A stretch of DNA of 64,000 nucleotides from an uncultured Alphaproteobacteria bacterium. Lineage in GTDB: Bacteria; Pseudomonadota; Alphaproteobacteria; Rhizobiales; Rhizobiaceae. Made by a program: the position numbers and the translations under genes. Of the stretch, positions 36,603 through 45,225 are shown in pieces (the stretch's first letter is position 1; every line of letters begins with the position of its first letter). Below the pieces are notes generated by a model. It was not told the origin of the DNA and did no database searches. It saw nothing but the letters and a program-made list of their open reading frames with translations. The stretch covers positions 1-64,000 of the forward strand of contig CAKMZB010000009.1 in the NCBI GenBank assembly GCA_929200315.1. Reading direction: 5' to 3'.

Positions 36603-37418
36603 TCAACCGATCCGGCCGGAAATGTAGCTTTCCGTGCGCGGGTCTTTGGGGTTGGTGAAAATATCGTCGGTAATGCCGGTTTCCACAATGTTGCCGAGGT
36701 GGAAGAAGGCCGTTTCCTGGCTCACCCGCGCAGCCTGCTGCATGGAATGGGTGACGATGACGATGGTGTAGCGCTGGCGCAATTCGTCGATCAGCTCTTC
36801 GACAATTGCTGTGGCGATAGGATCAAGCGCCGAGCACGGCTCGTCCATCAGGATCACCGCGGGAGAGACGGCAATGGCACGGGCAATGCAAAGCCGCTGC
36901 TGTTGACCGCCGGAAAGGCCGGTGCCGGGTTCGGCAAGGCGGTCTGAAACTTCCTTCCACAACCCTGCGCGCTTGAGACTTTTCTCAACGATCGCATCCA
37001 TCTCGTCCTTGCCGCGGGCAAGACCGTGAATGCGTGGGCCATAAGCGACGTTTTCATAGATTGATTTGGGAAACGGATTTGGTTTCTGGAACACCATGCC
37101 AACATCGGCGCGCAGTTCCACAACATCGACATCGGGGTCGTAAATGTCCCTGCCGTCGAGCAGCACCTTACCCTCGACGCGAGCAATATCGACCGTGTCG
37201 TTCATGCGGTTGAGACAGCGCAGGAACGTCGATTTACCGCAGCCTGATGGGCCGATCAGCGCCGTGACCTGCTTTTCCCTGATGTCGAGATCAACGCCGT
37301 TGAGCGCCTGTTTTTCAGCATAGAAAACCGACAGATCGCGGCACTCCATCTTCACCGGCGGATCGCTGGGGATGGTAGTTGTAGCAGGGGTAGTCTGTTG
37401 TGTGGTCGTTGCGTTCAT
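36603..37418 (-). CDS. pstB: Phosphate ABC transporter ATP-binding protein PstB
   Basis: 271 residues from ATG 37418 ([18 protein letters not shown] upstream); the N-terminal ~22 residues are a Thr/Pro-rich tail. Walker [11 protein letters not shown]-loop [18 protein letters not shown], signature [15 protein letters not shown], Walker [14 protein letters not shown] and switch His in VTHSMQQA are present. It energises the PstCA channel on the cytoplasmic face. Confidence 0.97.
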   Translation of the reverse strand: MNATTTQQTTPATTTIPSDPPVKMECRDLSVFYAEKQALNGVDLDIREKQVTALIGPSGCGKSTFLRCLNRMNDTVDIARVEGKVLLDGRDIYDPDVDVVELRADVGMVFQKPNPFPKSIYENVAYGPRIHGLARGKDEMDAIVEKSLKRAGLWKEVSDRLAEPGTGLSGGQQQRLCIARAIAVSPAVILMDEPCSALDPIATAIVEELIDELRQRYTIVIVTHSMQQAARVSQETAFFHLGNIVETGITDDIFTNPKDPRTESYISGRIG

Positions 37419-37425
37419 ATTGGTC

Positions 37426-38727
37426 CTACCAGCGCCGCTCAAAGCGGCTGCGAAGCCAAACAGCAATTGCGTTCATGGCGATAAGAAAGAGTAGAAGAAT
37501 AACGATGGCAGCGGCCGTTTTCTGCTGGAAGCCAATTTCCGGAAAATCAGCCCACATATAGATCTGCACAGGCAGCACCGTCGCCGGGTCGGTGACAGCG
37601 GCAGGAAGGTCCACCACGAAGGCGACCATGCCGATCATCAAAAGCGGCGCAGTTTCACCCAGCGCTCCGGCCATGCCGATGATCGTGCCGGTCAGAATGC
37701 CGGGCATAGCGAGCGGCAGCACGTGGTGGAACACGGTTTGGATGCGGCTTGCCCCGATGCCAAGGGCAGCCTCACGAATTGACGGCGGCACAGCACGGAG
37801 TGCGGCGCGGGAGGCGATAATCACCGTCGGCAACGTCATGAGCGCGAGCACCATGCCGCCAACCAACGGCGCGGAGCGTGGGAATTCCATAAAGTTTAGA
37901 AACACTGCGAGACCGAGCAAACCAAAGACGATGGAAGGCACTGCAGCGAGGTTGTTGATGTTGACCTCAATGAAATCCGTCAGGCGGTTTTTCGGCGCGA
38001 ACTCTTCCAGATAGATCGCCGCAAGCACACCAATGGGGGCGGAGAGGAGCAGCGTAATTGAGAGTGTCAGGAGCGAACCAATCAACGCCCCCATAATCCC
38101 CGCCATTTCCGGCTCCCTGCTCGCGCCGTTGGTGAAAAAGATCGTGTTGAACTGCCGCTCAATCAGTCCGCGCTCAACGAGCTGATCAACCAGGGCTATC
38201 TCAGCGTCTGAAATGTTGCGCTGACTTTCCGGTAAATCGGTATCGACAAGGCCTTTCAGATAGAGATCGGCATCATCGGAAACCGGCACGGGGATAATCT
38301 GCCGTGTACCGATCCAGTCTGTATTTGCAGCCACCTCCCCGCGCACCACGATAGGAGTGCCGCTGGAAAAGATGCCGCGCACCAGGCGGCGACCGGCGCG
38401 ATCGCTGATGTCCGGAAAGAGGCTAAGTTGAGCGGCGTGTACGGTCTTGCGGAAGTCAAATTCAGCTGCATTTTCAGGTGTCAGTTTCTCATTCGTCAGC
38501 TCCACCGGCAATTGGGCGTAATTGTAGGTAAAGGCCGGAATGGCGTTGCCAATCACCGTTGAGAGCAGCAAAATCAAAAAGCCAAATGCGGTGAGCACGG
38601 CTGCAAGACCGTAGAAGCGGAACCGGCGTTCTGCTGCAAAGCGCTTGCGCGTGCGGGTACTGCGGGCAGCGCGATCGTCGGTCGCCGCGCCTACTGCAAT
38701 TGCAGGATTGGGGGCCGGATCAGTCAT
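37426..38727 (-). CDS. pstA: Phosphate ABC transporter permease PstA
   Basis: 433 residues from ATG 38727, overlapping the pstC stop by 8 bases. The charged N-terminus precedes a first membrane segment at residues ~42-62. A ~140-residue periplasmic domain follows, longer than in enteric PstA but usual in alphaproteobacteria. Five more segments follow, with the permease EAA-like loop [20 protein letters not shown]. It forms the membrane channel with PstC. Confidence 0.96.
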   Translation of the reverse strand: MTDPAPNPAIAVGAATDDRAARSTRTRKRFAAERRFRFYGLAAVLTAFGFLILLLSTVIGNAIPAFTYNYAQLPVELTNEKLTPENAAEFDFRKTVHAAQLSLFPDISDRAGRRLVRGIFSSGTPIVVRGEVAANTDWIGTRQIIPVPVSDDADLYLKGLVDTDLPESQRNISDAEIALVDQLVERGLIERQFNTIFFTNGASREPEMAGIMGALIGSLLTLSITLLLSAPIGVLAAIYLEEFAPKNRLTDFIEVNINNLAAVPSIVFGLLGLAVFLNFMEFPRSAPLVGGMVLALMTLPTVIIASRAALRAVPPSIREAALGIGASRIQTVFHHVLPLAMPGILTGTIIGMAGALGETAPLLMIGMVAFVVDLPAAVTDPATVLPVQIYMWADFPEIGFQQKTAAAIVILLLFLIAMNAIAVWLRSRFERRW

Positions 38728-40102
38728 ACTGTTCCTTGTATTTCTGCACGACTCGCAGCGCGACGACGTTGAGTGCCAGCGTGATGATGAAAAGCACCAG
38801 ACCCAGCGCAAACGCCGCCAAGGTCTTGGCGCTGTCAAATTCTTGGTCCCCCACCAGAAGCGTGACGATCTGCACGGTTACTGTGGTGACGGCCTCCAAC
38901 GGATTGATGGTGAGGTTGGCAGCAAGTCCGGCGGCCATAACCACGATCATCGTCTCACCAATGGCGCGGGAGACAGCGAGCAGCAGTGCAGAAACGATGC
39001 CCGGAAGAGCGGCGGGGAGCACCACTTTGCGGATGGTTTCAGACTTCGTCGCACCAAGGCCGGCCGAGCCATCGCGCAGGCTTTGGGGCACTGCGTTGAT
39101 GACATCATCCGACAGCGAGGACACGAAGGGGATAATCATGATCCCCATCACGAGACCGGCTGCCAGCGCCGATTCTGAGGACACTGTCAGCCCGATCACC
39201 TCCCCCCATCCGCGAATGGCGGGGGCAACTGTGAGCGCGGCGAAAAAACCGTAAACCACCGTCGGCACGCCAGCGAGAATTTCCAACACCGGCTTGGCAA
39301 TCTTGCGGAAACCCGCCGAGGCATAGTCGGAAAGGTAAATCGCCGCCATCAGCCCGATGGGCGCTGCAACGCACATGGCAATGAAGGTGATGAGGAGCGT
39401 TCCGGCAAAGAGCGGGATCGCTCCAAAGACACGGCTGTTGTCATCTGCCGTAGAGGCCCCTGCCCCCTCGAAAGCCGATTGCGGCGACCAGTGATAGCCG
39501 AAGAGAAAATCAAAAACCGAGACGCGACCAAAGAAGCGGACCGATTCAAAGATCAGTGAAAAAACGATCCCGATCGTGGTGAGCACCGCAACCACCGAAC
39601 AGGCGATCAGCGCATAGCGCACCACCCGCTCCACAGCCTGCCGCGTGCGCTTGCGCGGTTCGATACGGCTGTAGGCGTAGAAAAAGCCCGCCAGAGCAAC
39701 GCCGATCACCAGAGCAGCGACGAGCCAGAAGGCAGCGGATTGCAGCCCGGCGACAAATTCACCGGCGGCGATCTTGTCATCATCGGGAAAACCGATCCGC
39801 CCGCCAGAAGCGAGGGTCATCGCATCATTGATGAAGGCCCCGGCCTGCGGCCCGGAGAGGCTTTCGATGACGGCTGAAAACCGCTCGGAGAGGGATGAGG
39901 AAATGTACCAGTCGGCAATGCGCGAAGCGACGAGCCAGATGGCGAGAGCGGGTAAGAGCACCCAGAAAAAGGCATAGAAGCCGTGGTAAACCGGCCTTGA
40001 ATGCAGGGTAGACGCATCACCGCCCGCCAGCGCCACAGAGCGCGAGCGGGCGGTGAAATAGGCTATGGTCGCCAAAGCGATGAGGGCGAGGGCGACCATC
40101 AT
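38720..40102 (-). CDS. pstC: Phosphate ABC transporter permease PstC
   Basis: 460 residues, ATG at 40102 (a second ATG is adjacent). An extended N-terminal part with additional membrane segments precedes the conserved permease core. The core has YLSDYASAGFRKIAKPVLEI and the EAA-type loop LRDGSAGLGATKSETIRKVV. It is separated from pstS by 6 bases and pairs with PstA in the inner membrane. Confidence 0.96.
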   Translation of the reverse strand: MMVALALIALATIAYFTARSRSVALAGGDASTLHSRPVYHGFYAFFWVLLPALAIWLVASRIADWYISSSLSERFSAVIESLSGPQAGAFINDAMTLASGGRIGFPDDDKIAAGEFVAGLQSAAFWLVAALVIGVALAGFFYAYSRIEPRKRTRQAVERVVRYALIACSVVAVLTTIGIVFSLIFESVRFFGRVSVFDFLFGYHWSPQSAFEGAGASTADDNSRVFGAIPLFAGTLLITFIAMCVAAPIGLMAAIYLSDYASAGFRKIAKPVLEILAGVPTVVYGFFAALTVAPAIRGWGEVIGLTVSSESALAAGLVMGIMIIPFVSSLSDDVINAVPQSLRDGSAGLGATKSETIRKVVLPAALPGIVSALLLAVSRAIGETMIVVMAAGLAANLTINPLEAVTTVTVQIVTLLVGDQEFDSAKTLAAFALGLVLFIITLALNVVALRVVQKYKEQYD

Positions 40103-40108
40103 GGCGAC

Positions 40109-41119
40109 TTACATCGCCAGCGGTTTGAGAGCCGCAGCGTCGGACGCGATGGCATCGCGGTCAGCGTCGGGCAGCGGGATCAGACCTTTGTCAGCGAGGT
40201 AGCCGTCGGGGCCCCAGGTGTCTTCGTCGGTGAATTCAGCGACGAATTCTTCAATGCCCGGGATCACGCCGACATGCTCCTTCTTCACGTAGAAGAAGAG
40301 CGAGCGGGAGATCGGGTAGTCGCCAGCGGCGATGTTTTCGAAAGTCGGCTCGTTGCCGTCGACATTGGCGCCGCGCAGCTTGGCGGAGTTTTGGTCGAGG
40401 AAAGAGTAACCGAAGATGCCAACGGCGTTCGGGTTGGCTTCCAGCTTCTGGACGATGAGGTTGTCATTTTCACCAGCTTCGATGAAGGCACCATCTTCAC
40501 GGATTTCCGTGCAGAGATCTTCGTCTTTGGCTTCAACAGCTTCCGCGCAGGCTTTTTCCATGACGAGCTCAACGAAGGCGTCACGGGTGCCGGACGTGGG
40601 TGGTGGGCCAAGCACTTCAATCTTGACGGCGGGCAGACCGGAATTCACGTCGGCCCAGGTCACCGCATCGTTGGCGACAACCTTGCCGTCTTTTTCGATG
40701 TTCTTGGCGAGAGCACCGTAGATGTCGGCACGGGTCAGGTTCAGCTCAATGCCACCCTTTGCGGAGCCAAGCACAATGCCGTCAAAGCCGACTTTGACTT
40801 CAACCGGCGTCACGCCGTTTTCTGCGCACTGCTTGAACTCTTTTGCCTTAATGCGGCGGGAAGCGTTGGTGATGTCGGGGGTCTGTTCACCAACACCGGC
40901 GCAGAAGAGCTTCATGCCACCACCGGAGCCAGTGGACTCAACGACTGGAGTGCCGAAAGAGGTGTTCTGGCCAAAACGTTCCGCCACTGCTGTGGAGAAC
41001 GGGAAGACGGTGGAAGAGCCGACGATCTGGATCTGATCGCGGGCCTGGGCGGCGGTGGCGGTGGCCATCGCGCCGGCAAGCACCAGAGCGCTTGCGGAGG
41101 TTTTCAGAAGAGTTTTCAT
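40109..41119 (-). CDS. pstS: Periplasmic phosphate-binding protein PstS
   Basis: 336 residues from ATG 41119 with AAGGA eight bases upstream. The signal peptide ends ...TATAAQA. Phosphate-pocket segments are visible: IVGSSTVFPFST, ESTGSGGGMKLFCAG, and GTRDAFVE. It captures phosphate and delivers it to PstCA. It is the first gene after a PHO box and probably starts the main phosphate-starvation transcript. Confidence 0.96.
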   Translation of the reverse strand: MKTLLKTSASALVLAGAMATATAAQARDQIQIVGSSTVFPFSTAVAERFGQNTSFGTPVVESTGSGGGMKLFCAGVGEQTPDITNASRRIKAKEFKQCAENGVTPVEVKVGFDGIVLGSAKGGIELNLTRADIYGALAKNIEKDGKVVANDAVTWADVNSGLPAVKIEVLGPPPTSGTRDAFVELVMEKACAEAVEAKDEDLCTEIREDGAFIEAGENDNLIVQKLEANPNAVGIFGYSFLDQNSAKLRGANVDGNEPTFENIAAGDYPISRSLFFYVKKEHVGVIPGIEEFVAEFTDEDTWGPDGYLADKGLIPLPDADRDAIASDAAALKPLAM

Positions 41120-41229
41120 GGGACGGGGTCCTTGGTTCTTTTTCATTCGCTGGCCCATGCGTAAAATCTGGCGAAGGGCCGTGGTCTTGGCTTGCAAGCG
41201 GCGAATTAGGAACCGCGGACTACGGCTGT

Positions 41230-41258
41230 GTGACAGTTCTGTATCAGTTTTGTGACAG
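41230..41258 (-). promoter_or_regulatory. PHO box (three 11-bp direct repeats) before pstS
   Basis: On the minus strand CTGTCAC-AAAA-CTGATAC-AGAA-CTGTCAC gives three seven-base half-sites with exact 11-base periodicity. It lies about 110-140 bases before the pstS ATG and downstream of the phoR stop. The classical PhoB site is two such repeats; three would seat additional PhoB protomers. Confidence 0.88.
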
Positions 41259-41293
41259 TGGATAAGTTACCAGGGGTGATAGGGTGGCTGGAG

Positions 41294-42319
41294 CTAATCC
41301 AGCACCGGCAGCAGCACCCGCATGGTGGTGCCTTCCCCCAGGCGCGAGGCAATCTCCAGCCTTCCGCGATGGCGGTTGGCGATATGTTTGACGATTGCAA
41401 GGCCAAGCCCCGTGCCACCCTTGGCGCGGGAGCGTCCGGAATCGACGCGGTAAAACCGCTCCGTCAGCCGTGGCAGGTGTTCAGCAGCGATTCCTTCACC
41501 TTCATCACGCACCGAGGCGATGAAAACGGAGCCGGACATGCGCGGGACGGAATCGACCCACGCTAGGGAGACATGAACATCGCCCTCAGAATAGCGCAGG
41601 GCGTTTTCCAGCAGATTGACGAAGACCTGACGGAGCTGATCGGGATCTCCGGCGACGAGGCATGGCGTATCGGGCAGGTCCGTGTTGATCATCCGCCCGG
41701 CCTCATCTTTGGTCTGAGCATCAGCAATGACGGAGCCGATCACCAACGCCAGGTCCACCCGCTCGGAGGGACGAACACGCTCGTCTTCTTCCACTCGGGA
41801 GAGGGAAAGAAGGTCATCGATCAGCCGCTCCATCCGGTCCGCCTCCCGCCGCATGGTGGCGAGGAAGCGCGTCTGTGCCCGCGGGTCATCGGCTGCAGTG
41901 GTTTGCAGCGTTTCGATGACGGAAGAGAGCGTGGTCAGCGGCGAGCGCAGTTCATGGCTGACATTGGCGACAAAGTCAGAACGCTGCTGAGCGGCCTGGA
42001 GCAGCGGAGAAACATCTCTCAGCGCGAGCGCCACCGTCGCCACTTTACCGCCAAGGGCGACCGCCGTGATGCGGTAAGTGCCCTCGTTGGGCGACGGCAT
42101 CTTGATGTTGGCTGTCGCGCGCTGTGAGCCTGCAATCACGCTTTCCACACAACCGAGCGCAGCGGGCTGGCGCAACACCCGCACCAGCGGCAAGCCAACA
42201 AGCCCGTCCCCCAGCAATTCCCGCGCGGCAACATTGGAGAGACTTATCTCGCCCTCGCCGTTCAACAGCAGAACCGGCTCTTCAAGAGCGTCGAGAATGG
42301 CGGAAAGATCGCCTTGCAT
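41294..42319 (-). CDS. phoR: Phosphate regulon sensor kinase PhoR (no membrane segment)
   Basis: 341 residues from ATG 42319, overlapping the preceding stop; GTG 42322 is an alternative. A PAS-like domain (residues ~5-105) leads into the HisKA helix with His122 in FVANVSHELRSPL. The HATPase domain carries the N box (FVNLLENALRYS), DEGEGIA, FYRVD and GGTGLGLAIV. PhoR phosphorylates PhoB at low phosphate. Unlike most PhoR proteins there is no N-terminal transmembrane segment. The upstream gene overlaps, so none has been missed; sensing must depend on Pst/PhoU contacts. Confidence 0.9.
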   Translation of the reverse strand: MQGDLSAILDALEEPVLLLNGEGEISLSNVAARELLGDGLVGLPLVRVLRQPAALGCVESVIAGSQRATANIKMPSPNEGTYRITAVALGGKVATVALALRDVSPLLQAAQQRSDFVANVSHELRSPLTTLSSVIETLQTTAADDPRAQTRFLATMRREADRMERLIDDLLSLSRVEEDERVRPSERVDLALVIGSVIADAQTKDEAGRMINTDLPDTPCLVAGDPDQLRQVFVNLLENALRYSEGDVHVSLAWVDSVPRMSGSVFIASVRDEGEGIAAEHLPRLTERFYRVDSGRSRAKGGTGLGLAIVKHIANRHRGRLEIASRLGEGTTMRVLLPVLD

Positions 42320-43230
42320 CACCCTGCTGCCTTCACCAGCGCGTCGGCAATCATAATATCGAGATGCGCTCCGCCGCCATTTTTGAAGACGGTGATCTCA
42401 TCATCCGATTGCCGCCCGGCGCGTCCCGCAACCAACTCGTGTAAATCTCCCAGCACGGCGGCTTCCGTAATCACACCCTCAGCAATCGGAATGGCAAGTT
42501 CGCCGATATGGGTGAGCGTCGTGTCGCGGCTGTCCACGAACCAACGGCCCCTCCGGTGCAGCTCATCATCCGCCTCTCGCATGTCAGGCCGATAAGCACC
42601 GACGAGGTCGACATGGCAGCCTTTGGGAACATCTGCCCCCGCGAGCACCGGCGTTGCAGACATTGTGGCACAACAGATGATGTCGGCCTTGGCAAGAGTT
42701 GCAACAAGGTCATCGACAGCCTCGCCGCCAACTTCTGCTGCAAGCGCCTCTGCCTTTCCAGCGGTGCGGTTCCAGATGAGCACATTTTCGATGGACGGTC
42801 GCACGCTGCGATGCGCTGCAATCAGCGGGGCCGCCATCGCCCCGGCGCCGATCATCACCATTGTTCTTGCATCAGCGCGCGCGAGAAGTTCGCAGCCAAG
42901 CGCGCTATCAGCGGCAGTCTTCCATGCAGTGACCGATGTTCCATCAACACTGGCGGTGAGCTGGCCCGTCTCATTGTCGAAAAGGTTGATTTGCGCATGA
43001 ACACTCGGCAGCGACCGTGCTTCGTTGCCGGGCACAACTGTCGCCGCCTTCGTTCCAGCCGCCAAACCATCAATCCAGGCGGCGCGGACAAGCATCGCGT
43101 TGTCACGGGCATGAACCAGACTGTCAGCGATAGCGGCTTTTGGTAGGCGGTGACCTTCCCGCAAGGCTTCAATCACCAGTGGCCAGGTGGCGAGCCGTGC
43201 AACATCATCCCCATCGAGCACTGTAACCAT
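42319..43230 (-). CDS. Ornithine cyclodeaminase / mu-crystallin family protein
   Basis: 303 residues, ATG 43230. The Rossmann motif MVMIGAGAMAAPLIAAHRSV and the family segments AWKTAADSALG, VDLVGAYRPDMREAD and FKNGGGAHLDIM are present. Members include ornithine cyclodeaminase, L-alanine or lysine dehydrogenases and imine reductases, so the substrate is left open. It begins 8 bases after mrp and its TGA overlaps the phoR start, placing phoR in a translationally coupled chain mrp-ocd-phoR. Confidence 0.88.
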   Translation of the reverse strand: MVTVLDGDDVARLATWPLVIEALREGHRLPKAAIADSLVHARDNAMLVRAAWIDGLAAGTKAATVVPGNEARSLPSVHAQINLFDNETGQLTASVDGTSVTAWKTAADSALGCELLARADARTMVMIGAGAMAAPLIAAHRSVRPSIENVLIWNRTAGKAEALAAEVGGEAVDDLVATLAKADIICCATMSATPVLAGADVPKGCHVDLVGAYRPDMREADDELHRRGRWFVDSRDTTLTHIGELAIPIAEGVITEAAVLGDLHELVAGRAGRQSDDEITVFKNGGGAHLDIMIADALVKAAG

Positions 43231-43238
43231 GGCCGCGC

Positions 43239-44384
43239 CTATTCAAACACGATCGAAGGAGCTTTCGGCGCGGCGCTATCGAGCTGCACGGCAACACCCT
43301 GAGCGATCTGTTTGTAGATCGCTGCATGGGGGCCATTTGGCGCATCCACGACCACCGGCGTTCCTGCGTCGGATTTCTCGCGGATGTCCATGTGGAGCGG
43401 CACCGCTCCCAGGAATGGCACACCAAGCTTCTCCGCCTCTGCCTTAGCGCCGCCATGACCGAAAATGTCAGAGACCTCTCCGCATTTGGGGCAGATAAAG
43501 GTGGACATATTTTCCACGATCCCGAGCAGCGGGACGGAAACCTTTTTGAACATGTTGATGCCCTTGCGCGCATCGATCAACGCCAGATCCTGCGGGGTCG
43601 AGACGATCACCGCACCCGCCAGAGGCACCTGCTGCGCCATGGTGAGTTGTGCATCCCCCGTACCCGGCGGCATGTCGACAACAAGCACGTCGAGGGGCTC
43701 GTCTTCGGTGCCCCAGGCAACTTCCCGCAAAAGCTGCGTGAGCGCGGAAATCACCATCGGCCCGCGCCAGATCATGGGGGAATCCTCTTCCACCAGCGAA
43801 CCGATGGACATGGCTTTCACTCCATGCGCCTGCATGGGCGTGAGCACCCGTCCGTTGGCTTCTGGCTTGCCCTTGAGCCCCAGAAGACGCGGCAGGGAGG
43901 GGCCGTAGATGTCGGCATCAAGAATGCCGACAGACAGGCCTTCGGCAGCCAGACCAAGCGCCAGGTTCACCGCGGTGGTGGATTTGCCCACCCCGCCCTT
44001 GCCGGATGCTACGGCGATGATGTGCTTCACATGAGCAACAGCAGGCTTTTCCCGTGGCGCGGCTTCGGGCGCACGCGCTGAAGCTGGTTTCGGCGGCGGT
44101 GGTGCCATGGTTGGTGCGGAGCCGGCCTTGCGTTCCGCCGTTAGCGCCACCATCGCAGACACCACCCCAGGCAGCGCCTCAACGGCGGCCTGCGCAGCTC
44201 CCCGCAACGGCTCCAGCTTTTCGGCCATCTCGGCAGGCACGTTCAGCGAGAACATCACCTTGGCGCCCTTCTCCGATTGGGTGATGAACGGCTCCGACAC
44301 CATCCCTTCAGAAACGATGTTGCCCTCCCCGCTTGGCAGAACGACTTTCGAGAGTGCCGACTGAATCGCGGTCTTCGTTACCAT
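43239..44384 (-). CDS. apbC: Mrp/ApbC iron-sulfur cluster carrier ATPase
   Basis: 381 residues, ATG 44384. The N-terminal MIP18/DUF59 domain (~1-95) is followed by an Ala/Pro linker. The ParA-like P-loop domain has the deviant Walker A GKGGVGKSTTAVNLALGL. The [4Fe-4S]-bridging CPKC motif occurs in STFICPKCGEVSDIFGHGG. It transfers Fe-S clusters to apoproteins in the cytoplasm. The window contains at least one demanding client, the multi-cluster dehalogenase. Confidence 0.95.
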   Translation of the reverse strand: MVTKTAIQSALSKVVLPSGEGNIVSEGMVSEPFITQSEKGAKVMFSLNVPAEMAEKLEPLRGAAQAAVEALPGVVSAMVALTAERKAGSAPTMAPPPPKPASARAPEAAPREKPAVAHVKHIIAVASGKGGVGKSTTAVNLALGLAAEGLSVGILDADIYGPSLPRLLGLKGKPEANGRVLTPMQAHGVKAMSIGSLVEEDSPMIWRGPMVISALTQLLREVAWGTEDEPLDVLVVDMPPGTGDAQLTMAQQVPLAGAVIVSTPQDLALIDARKGINMFKKVSVPLLGIVENMSTFICPKCGEVSDIFGHGGAKAEAEKLGVPFLGAVPLHMDIREKSDAGTPVVVDAPNGPHAAIYKQIAQGVAVQLDSAAPKAPSIVFE

Positions 44385-44812
44385 TATTACAATCTCTGCG
44401 TAAGGATTTTACCGACCGAAAGGGTCACGCAGAAGTACGTGATTCATGCAAGAGATAACTTTCTTTTTTTATTTTCAAACCGCCTCAGTTTAGCCAACTA
44501 ACATAACGTATTGAAAAATAACGTTTTGGACATTTATGCCATATGTGGAGAGCGGGGGTTAATCTTCGGATCAACCCTACAAGCCGTTGAATTGGTATTT
44601 GAGGGCGGAGTAAAAATAAGGAGCCGGAGAGCAGTGATTAACGACCACTGTGAGCTCCCCGGCATTGTTCGACTCTGTTTGCGCAGACTGTCGAACTGGC
44701 TCCTCGGACGGGGTCGAGGCCACACTGGTCTCGGCCCCAAGGAACCTCTCCATTTATTCAATAGACATTTGCCTATTTTGCCAACTGGCAAATTCCAATT
44801 GTGGAATACCTG
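44385..44812. other. Gene-free spacer with several hairpins
   Basis: No supported coding region or tRNA. The left part (44455-44530) is AT-rich and probably holds the mrp promoter. Four inverted repeats follow: 44556-44577 (GGGTTAATC-TTCG-GATCAACCC), 44620-44658 (GGAGC/GCTCC with inner CAGTG/CACTG), 44667-44696 (GTTCGAC...GTCGAAC with inner TCTG/CAGA) and 44710-44738 (12-bp stem, loop ACACT). No T-run follows any of them. It could encode a structured RNA or be remnants of palindromic repeats. Confidence 0.5.
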
Positions 44813-45115
44813 TTAGCCCAGCAAAGAACCGAGCTGCATGGCGATGCCCATGTCGCCGTCGACTTTCAGCTTGCCTGACATGAACGCCATCTGGGCATTC
44901 TGCTCGCCGGCGGCGATTTCTTCAAAATCATCTTTGGCGACGGCAACGGTGCAATCAGCATCGGCAGCGCCATTGTGAACTTCTGCCGGGGTCTTGGTGC
45001 CGTCGATGGTCATGGTGCCATCGTCTGAAAAGTCAAAAGTGACGACTTTGCCGTCAATTGCGCCTTTTTCCGCAACGCGGGCCTGCATCTGGGCGGTAAT
45101 TTCTTCCAGGGTCAT
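44813..45115 (-). CDS. SCP2 sterol-carrier-domain protein
   Basis: 100 residues from ATG 45115 (AAGGATT upstream). It is a single SCP2 domain: TFDFSDDGTMTIDG, then ADCTVAVAKDDFEEIAAGEQ and AFMSGKLKVDGDMGIAMQLG. SCP2 domains bind lipids or acyl-CoA. It is divergent from a thiolase across 110 bases that contain a perfect palindrome, suggesting joint control with fatty-acid metabolism. Confidence 0.92.
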   Translation of the reverse strand: MTLEEITAQMQARVAEKGAIDGKVVTFDFSDDGTMTIDGTKTPAEVHNGAADADCTVAVAKDDFEEIAAGEQNAQMAFMSGKLKVDGDMGIAMQLGSLLG

Positions 45116-45178
45116 CGGGGAATCCTTCCGTATACGTAAACCTACCTTGTGCGTGCCGGATTGGCGTTGCATAGTCAA

Positions 45179-45196
45179 ACATACCCGCCGGTATGT
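45179..45196. promoter_or_regulatory. Perfect 18-bp palindrome between SCP2 and thiolase genes
   Basis: ACATACC-CGCC-GGTATGT, with 7-bp perfect arms and a 4-base centre, lies 30 bases before the thiolase ATG and 64 before the SCP2 ATG. Size and symmetry fit a TetR-type operator as found before fatty-acid degradation genes. The regulator is not in the window. Confidence 0.55.
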
Positions 45197-45225
45197 GACC
45201 GGCCGCATATCTGGGAGGACCACCC

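Noticed and set aside
44667-44698. tRNA-like T-loop GTTCGACTC
   Set aside because: The flanking bases do not form a T-stem, and no acceptor, D or anticodon arms can be placed around it; it is part of a plain hairpin.
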